A DNA stretch of 26,175 nucleotides, taken from assembly GCA_910580075.1 (NCBI GenBank), contig CAJTVR010000065.1, positions 1-26,175 on the forward strand. Direction: 5' to 3'. A program made the position numbers and the translations under genes. Origin of the DNA: an uncultured Eubacterium sp. Its GTDB lineage: Bacteria > Bacillota > Clostridia > Lachnospirales > Lachnospiraceae. Shown piece after piece: positions 23,525 through 26,175 of this stretch. Under the pieces are notes generated by a model. It made no database searches. It had not been told where the DNA came from and worked only from the letters and a program-made list of their open reading frames with translations. Every line of letters begins with the position of its first letter. Within the stretch, counting starts at the first letter, position 1.

Positions 23525-24394
23525 TTATTTTTTCACAGCCATTGTCTCAAGCCACTCTGCCACAGCATCCTCATCGTTGCTTCCAATAACGCCCGTAGCA
23601 GCAGCTTTCAGCTCATCCACTGCATTTTCCACCGCATAACATTCATCTGCTGCTTCGAACAAGTCGATATCATTTCTTCCGTCGCCAAACACAGTCATCC
23701 TCTCACACTGCAGCAGCTTTTTCAGCTGTAATGCTGCATTTGATTTTGATGCTTCCTGCGGCATGATTTCCAGCCACTGTTCGCCAGAATAAATATCGTT
23801 CTGATAAACAGCATGATAACTGTCTTTATATTTTTCATAAATCGGTTCTAATTTCTGTGGATCATCAATGCATGTTATATAAAAGCAGTTTCCTGAAATC
23901 AGCTGCTCAGATGTACTGACCGGATTTGATCTTCTGTCTCCTTTTCTCGTTTCCAGAAATTCTCTGGCACCTTTTGAGCATTTATCCGACAAAAAAGAAA
24001 ATTTTTCCATTCCATCAATATATGAATATACAATTGGATATACCTCATGATAAAGCAGGTCTTCAAAAACTTCTCTTACACTTTCATCAAAATAATTCGC
24101 AATCAAAATCTCTTCCGTCTCATTATCCATCACAAATGCACCATTATAAACAATCAGGGGTATTCTGGCATGAAGTCCCTTTGTTACTTTTTTTGCAGTT
24201 ACAAGTGATCTGGCCGTCGCATAAGAAAATTTGATTCCCTGTTCAGTCAGACTGTTAATGACCCTGTTTGTATAATCCGACGTAAACTGTCCGCTTCGAA
24301 GCAGAGTGCCGTCCAAATCGGAAACATACAATGTTTTTTTGTGTTCTGCGTCCTTTTCCATGGCTGCTGACTGCACTGATTTTTTACTGCTCAT
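23525..24394 (-). CDS. HAD superfamily (Cof-type, IIB) phosphatase
   Basis: A 289-aa hydrolase of the Cof/IIB class. It has the DxDGT motif at S25-D26-L27-D28-G29-T30 (nucleophile D26), motif II in KFSYATARS, and the C-terminal GDGRNDIDLFEAADECYAVENA metal-binding motif, in the right order. The cap domain lies between (about 90-200). Such enzymes dephosphorylate sugar phosphates or flavin/PLP-type cofactors; the substrate cannot be read here. The ATG at 24394 is chosen over the GTG at 24406 because GAGGAG ends 11 bp before the ATG but overlaps the GTG. The first ~20 residues are a charged extension not typical of the family. Confidence 0.93.
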   Translation of the reverse strand: MSSKKSVQSAAMEKDAEHKKTLYVSDLDGTLLRSGQFTSDYTNRVINSLTEQGIKFSYATARSLVTAKKVTKGLHARIPLIVYNGAFVMDNETEEILIANYFDESVREVFEDLLYHEVYPIVYSYIDGMEKFSFLSDKCSKGAREFLETRKGDRRSNPVSTSEQLISGNCFYITCIDDPQKLEPIYEKYKDSYHAVYQNDIYSGEQWLEIMPQEASKSNAALQLKKLLQCERMTVFGDGRNDIDLFEAADECYAVENAVDELKAAATGVIGSNDEDAVAEWLETMAVKK

Positions 24395-24437
24395 TACAGA
24401 TTTCACTCCTCTCTGATCCGCTCATATTTTCCCTGCC

Positions 24438-24475
24438 GGCTTATCCTCTCTTTTCCGCCCAGCGTCTGGATCATC
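24438..24475 (-). repeat. Possible decayed piece H of the dispersed repeat
   Basis: On the minus strand GATCCAGACGCTGGGCGGAAAAGAGA resembles GGACGCCGGGCGGAGAA in spacing and most bases. It lies between the RHH gene stop and the HAD gene. The match is weak. Confidence 0.3.
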
Positions 24476-24529
24476 ATAATCATACAAAGTACCTTATATA
24501 CGCAATGCCCTTCATTCATATAATGCCAT

Positions 24530-25291
24530 TTAACGCAGGCAAAATTCTGCTTTCGGATATGCTTTTTCTAAAAGACTTCTTGCAGGCTTATACAAATAGC
24601 ACGGTTTCAATTTTATCTGCCCGGCTCTCACATATCCTGAATCTATCAGCTTTTGTTTCATTTGCTGTACATAGCCATACAAATCCTCAAATTCGCAGCA
24701 TATCGTAATAACGACCGACATCGCTGTATCTATTCCTGAAATATCCCGCCTTTCCAGAGGAATGTATAAATCAAAGTCGCCATATGCAACAGAAATATCC
24801 GGACAGACATTGCTGGCAATTTCTTCAATCCTCTTATAACAAATCTCTCTTTCCCTGTCCTGGGATACAACAATTTTTGCAGAAGGAACTTTCAGATAAG
24901 GAAATACCTCTCTTGTTAAGTCACCGTAATACACAGGATAAATGTAGCTGAGTGCTTTGAGCTGTTCCATGATCGAGCGTGATTTTTTTTCATAAATATT
25001 CTTCAGCTCCTTTAACAGAAACGGAACAAGCGCATAAACATCATCACAGAGCTCCTTTAACTCCTGAAACAGCAATTCATCATCCGTCCCGCTTCCCGTT
25101 GCTATCTCTTCCAAACGGATGTTAAACTGCTGCGAACCTAAATTACGGCTGGCTGCACTGGCACTCAGGTACATAACGCACAGCTGATTTAAGCTGATTC
25201 CTTCCCTTTCGGCCTGTTCAGATAAAATCTGATGAAGCGATTTTGATAATCTGAGTTTTATATTACCGGAATAATCATCTAGATCTTTCAT
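24530..25291 (-). CDS. Ribbon-helix-helix (HicB-antitoxin-like) protein with long unassigned C-terminal region
   Basis: A 253-aa protein whose N-terminus (about residues 5-45: DYSGNIKLRLSKSLHQILSEQAEREGISLNQLCVMYLSAS) matches the RHH DNA-binding domain found in HicB-type antitoxins. The ~205 residues after it match no family I recognise. They hold a helical stretch (about 75-110, rich in Glu/Lys/Leu) and then alternating strands (YPVYYGDLTREVFPYL, KIVVSQDRER, VAYGDFDLYIPLERRD, TAMSVVITICCEF). The ATG at 25291 is chosen because GGAG lies just upstream; an in-frame ATG at 25342 overlaps the predicted start of transcription. No toxin gene is next to it. Its promoter is flanked by inverted repeats, which suggests self-repression. 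Confidence 0.75.
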   Translation of the reverse strand: MKDLDDYSGNIKLRLSKSLHQILSEQAEREGISLNQLCVMYLSASAASRNLGSQQFNIRLEEIATGSGTDDELLFQELKELCDDVYALVPFLLKELKNIYEKKSRSIMEQLKALSYIYPVYYGDLTREVFPYLKVPSAKIVVSQDREREICYKRIEEIASNVCPDISVAYGDFDLYIPLERRDISGIDTAMSVVITICCEFEDLYGYVQQMKQKLIDSGYVRAGQIKLKPCYLYKPARSLLEKAYPKAEFCLR

Positions 25292-25312
25292 AAAATCTCC
25301 ATTCAATTTATT

Positions 25313-25368
25313 ATTGACATCATATACGACATCATTAATCATATCATACCCCCGTATATGATGTCAAT
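25313..25368 (-). promoter_or_regulatory. RHH gene promoter framed by a 16-bp inverted repeat
   Basis: On the minus strand TTGACA (25367-25362) and TATGAT follow at 18-bp spacing. ATTGACATCATATACG (25313-25328) and its exact reverse complement (25353-25368) stand 24 bp apart: one arm covers the -35 box, the other lies in the leader. A shorter ATGATGTC unit recurs between them. This is a good candidate operator for the RHH protein. Confidence 0.75.
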
Positions 25369-25437
25369 AGGAATTAAGCGCTCTTACTAATTTTAATTCT
25401 TATTTCATAATATTTTAATTCCTGCTTCCATACCTTG

Positions 25438-25531
25438 GTTTTGACTTCTAATTCCATATCATAACGGCTTTTGATTCTTAATCCGTATCTTCATTCTGTT
25501 TTGACTTCTGATTTCCATATCATAACGGCTT
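25438..25531 (-). repeat. Two direct copies of a 33-bp unit
   Basis: GTTTTGACTTCT, then ATTCCATATCATAACGGCTT, occurs at 25438-25470 and 25498-25531, a period of 60 bp, with two small differences. The units lie about 70-165 bp upstream of the RHH promoter. On the minus strand a short open stretch follows the nearer copy (stop at 25377), but it has no ribosome site and is not called. Confidence 0.7.
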
Positions 25532-25626
25532 CACATGATATATAATTCCCGAAAAAATCCAGATAAGCTTCAGCTTCTCCAAAATTATTGCCAGCCAGCA
25601 GAACACATAACTTAAATCGGACAAAA

Positions 25627-25724
25627 AGAAGCTGTCACACTAAGCAAAAAAATACAAGATATAGTATTTAAGTAACATTTAAACCAGCTATATCTTGTAT
25701 CAATTTTCTTAGTGCAGCAGCCCC
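25627..25724. repeat. Hairpin element, copy 2 (about 98 bp)
   Basis: The left end GAAGCTGTCACACTAAG and right end CTTAGTGCAGCAGCCCC are imperfect inverted repeats, and ATACAAGATATAG faces CTATATCTTGTAT perfectly inside (13 bp). Read on the minus strand it aligns with the element at 19394-19489, sharing GGGGCTG, AGAAAA, ACAAGATA, CTGGTTTAAAT, CTTAAA and ATCTTGTAT in order. Confidence 0.75.
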
Positions 25725-25789
25725 TTAAAATCATAAATTACCCAGATGCAGAATGAAAAACCTGTTCCTTCTAATGTTCCGCTTGAAAA

Positions 25790-25925
25790 AAACTGAAATT
25801 TCTAAGTATTATACTTCGGTACAGCAGCATAAAACTGACTCAAACCTGATGCCTGAACGTTCCACCAAGTCTGCTGCTGCGACACTGACAAGCACCTTTT
25901 GGAACTTCTGCATTTTCCATAGCCC
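25790..25925 (+). repeat. Dispersed repeat family, diverged piece G
   Basis: GAAATTTCTAAG, CCTGATGCCTGAACGTTC, CTGCTGCGACA and AGCACCTTTTGGAACTTC occur in the same order and roughly the same spacing as in copies A and B. The 5' GC-rich module is lacking. Reading frames here are not called as genes. Confidence 0.55.
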
Positions 25926-25935
25926 CTTGCACCAT

Positions 25936-26112
25936 CCGCCTCCCGAATCTCTTTACCGCCAGTCTGACAAAAGCATAAATTCACCCTGTCTCAGCTGCCC
26001 CCTGAACCTCTTTACCAGCAGTCTGTCAGAAGCATAAATTCACCCTGTCTCAGCCGCCTCCTGAATCTCTTTACCGCCAGTCTGACAGATACATAAATTC
26101 ATCCAGTACCAG
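25936..26112. repeat. Tandem repeat, three units of 59 bp
   Basis: Units start at 25936, 25995 and 26054 and share CTCTTTACC, CAGTCTG and CATAAATTCA with 80-90 percent identity. As 59 is not a multiple of three and stops occur in all frames, the array is not a repetitive protein. It lies directly before copy C of the dispersed repeat. Confidence 0.88.
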
Positions 26113-26175
26113 CCAGGCGGAGAAATTTTTTCCTTTTTCTGCGACTCCGTAGAACAGTTAGAAATTCTTAATTTT
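26113..26175 (+). repeat. Dispersed repeat family, copy C (cut by the window end)
   Basis: CCAGGCGGAGAAATTTTTTC, CTTTTTCTGCGACTCCG and a GAACAGTTAGAAATTCTTAA box at 26152 repeat the 5' module of the family. The last 24 bases are identical to 10600-10623 in copy B. The rest lies beyond the window. Confidence 0.8.

Noticed and set aside
25377..25475. Short minus-strand open stretch (YDMELEVKTKVWKQ...) upstream of the RHH gene
   Set aside because: About 30 codons, no ribosome site, AT-rich and overlapping a direct repeat; more likely chance.
25802..26037. Frames of 60-94 codons on both strands near the right edge
   Set aside because: They cover repeat piece G and the 59-bp tandem array, whose period breaks any frame; no ribosome sites.
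25438..26112. Possible CRISPR array in the repeat-rich right end
   Set aside because: The repeats are two 60-bp-period copies and three 59-bp tandem units without unique spacers, and no cas genes are present.

Overview
The gene content points to a spore-forming, anaerobic Gram-positive bacterium of the class Clostridia, most like the family Lachnospiraceae. The evidence is a SipL-type spore-coat morphogenesis protein (LysM plus SPOCS/DUF3794), a Veg-family protein, long-form HPF, a Clostridia-type glycerol oxidation cluster (glpK, ABM monooxygenase, GlpA-like and GlpB-like flavoproteins, DUF1667), a DUF4179 anti-sigma factor with its ECF sigma factor, and DUF4349 and DUF4422 proteins. Assignment is by recognising protein families by eye, so the genus is left open. 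No tRNA, rRNA, CRISPR array, intact insertion sequence or phage gene was seen.

Layout. 1-530: no intact gene, but a broken minus-strand remnant that looks like the N-terminal part of a YhcG/DUF1016 nuclease. 534-6194: glycerol use, with glpK and an ABM-domain gene, then a three-gene oxidase/dehydrogenase operon preceded by a promoter and a leader terminator that looks like an attenuator. 6301-7021: hpf (minus). 7130-9729: ddl and murF, the two enzymes that make and attach D-Ala-D-Ala in peptidoglycan synthesis. 9729-10555: plsC (minus). 10588-10847: a large dispersed repeat. 10938-13502: a PrcB-like lipoprotein, veg and sipL. 13581-15026: a secreted coiled-coil NlpC/P60 hydrolase. 15263-17405: methionine aminopeptidase with a SEC-C zinc motif, then a DUF4422 glycan enzyme. 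17443-19325: two lipoproteins, the first behind an ECF-like promoter. 19394-19960: a 660-bp gap full of repeats that ends in a very strong promoter with paired operators. 19987-23512: PadR regulator with DUF2812 membrane protein, then ECF sigma factor with DUF4179 anti-sigma factor. 23525-25368 (minus): HAD phosphatase and a ribbon-helix-helix protein whose promoter is framed by a 16-bp inverted repeat. 25369-26175: gene-free, packed with direct, tandem and hairpin repeats.

How the genes fit together. The left part takes glycerol to glycerol-3-phosphate (GlpK) and oxidises it to dihydroxyacetone phosphate (flavoprotein pair). The middle is cell-envelope and spore biology: D-Ala-D-Ala ligase, MurF, acyltransferase, Veg, SipL and a peptidoglycan hydrolase. 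The right part is envelope sensing: two regulator/membrane-protein pairs and lipoproteins.

The least ordinary content is non-coding. One interspersed repeat family has at least six recognisable pieces in both orientations, two of them directly behind glpK and the glp operon. A second family is a roughly 96-bp hairpin element present twice. A triplicated 59-bp tandem repeat sits near the right edge. Several promoters also carry regulatory architecture of their own. The ribbon-helix-helix protein with a large unassigned C-terminal half is the best candidate for an undescribed protein.
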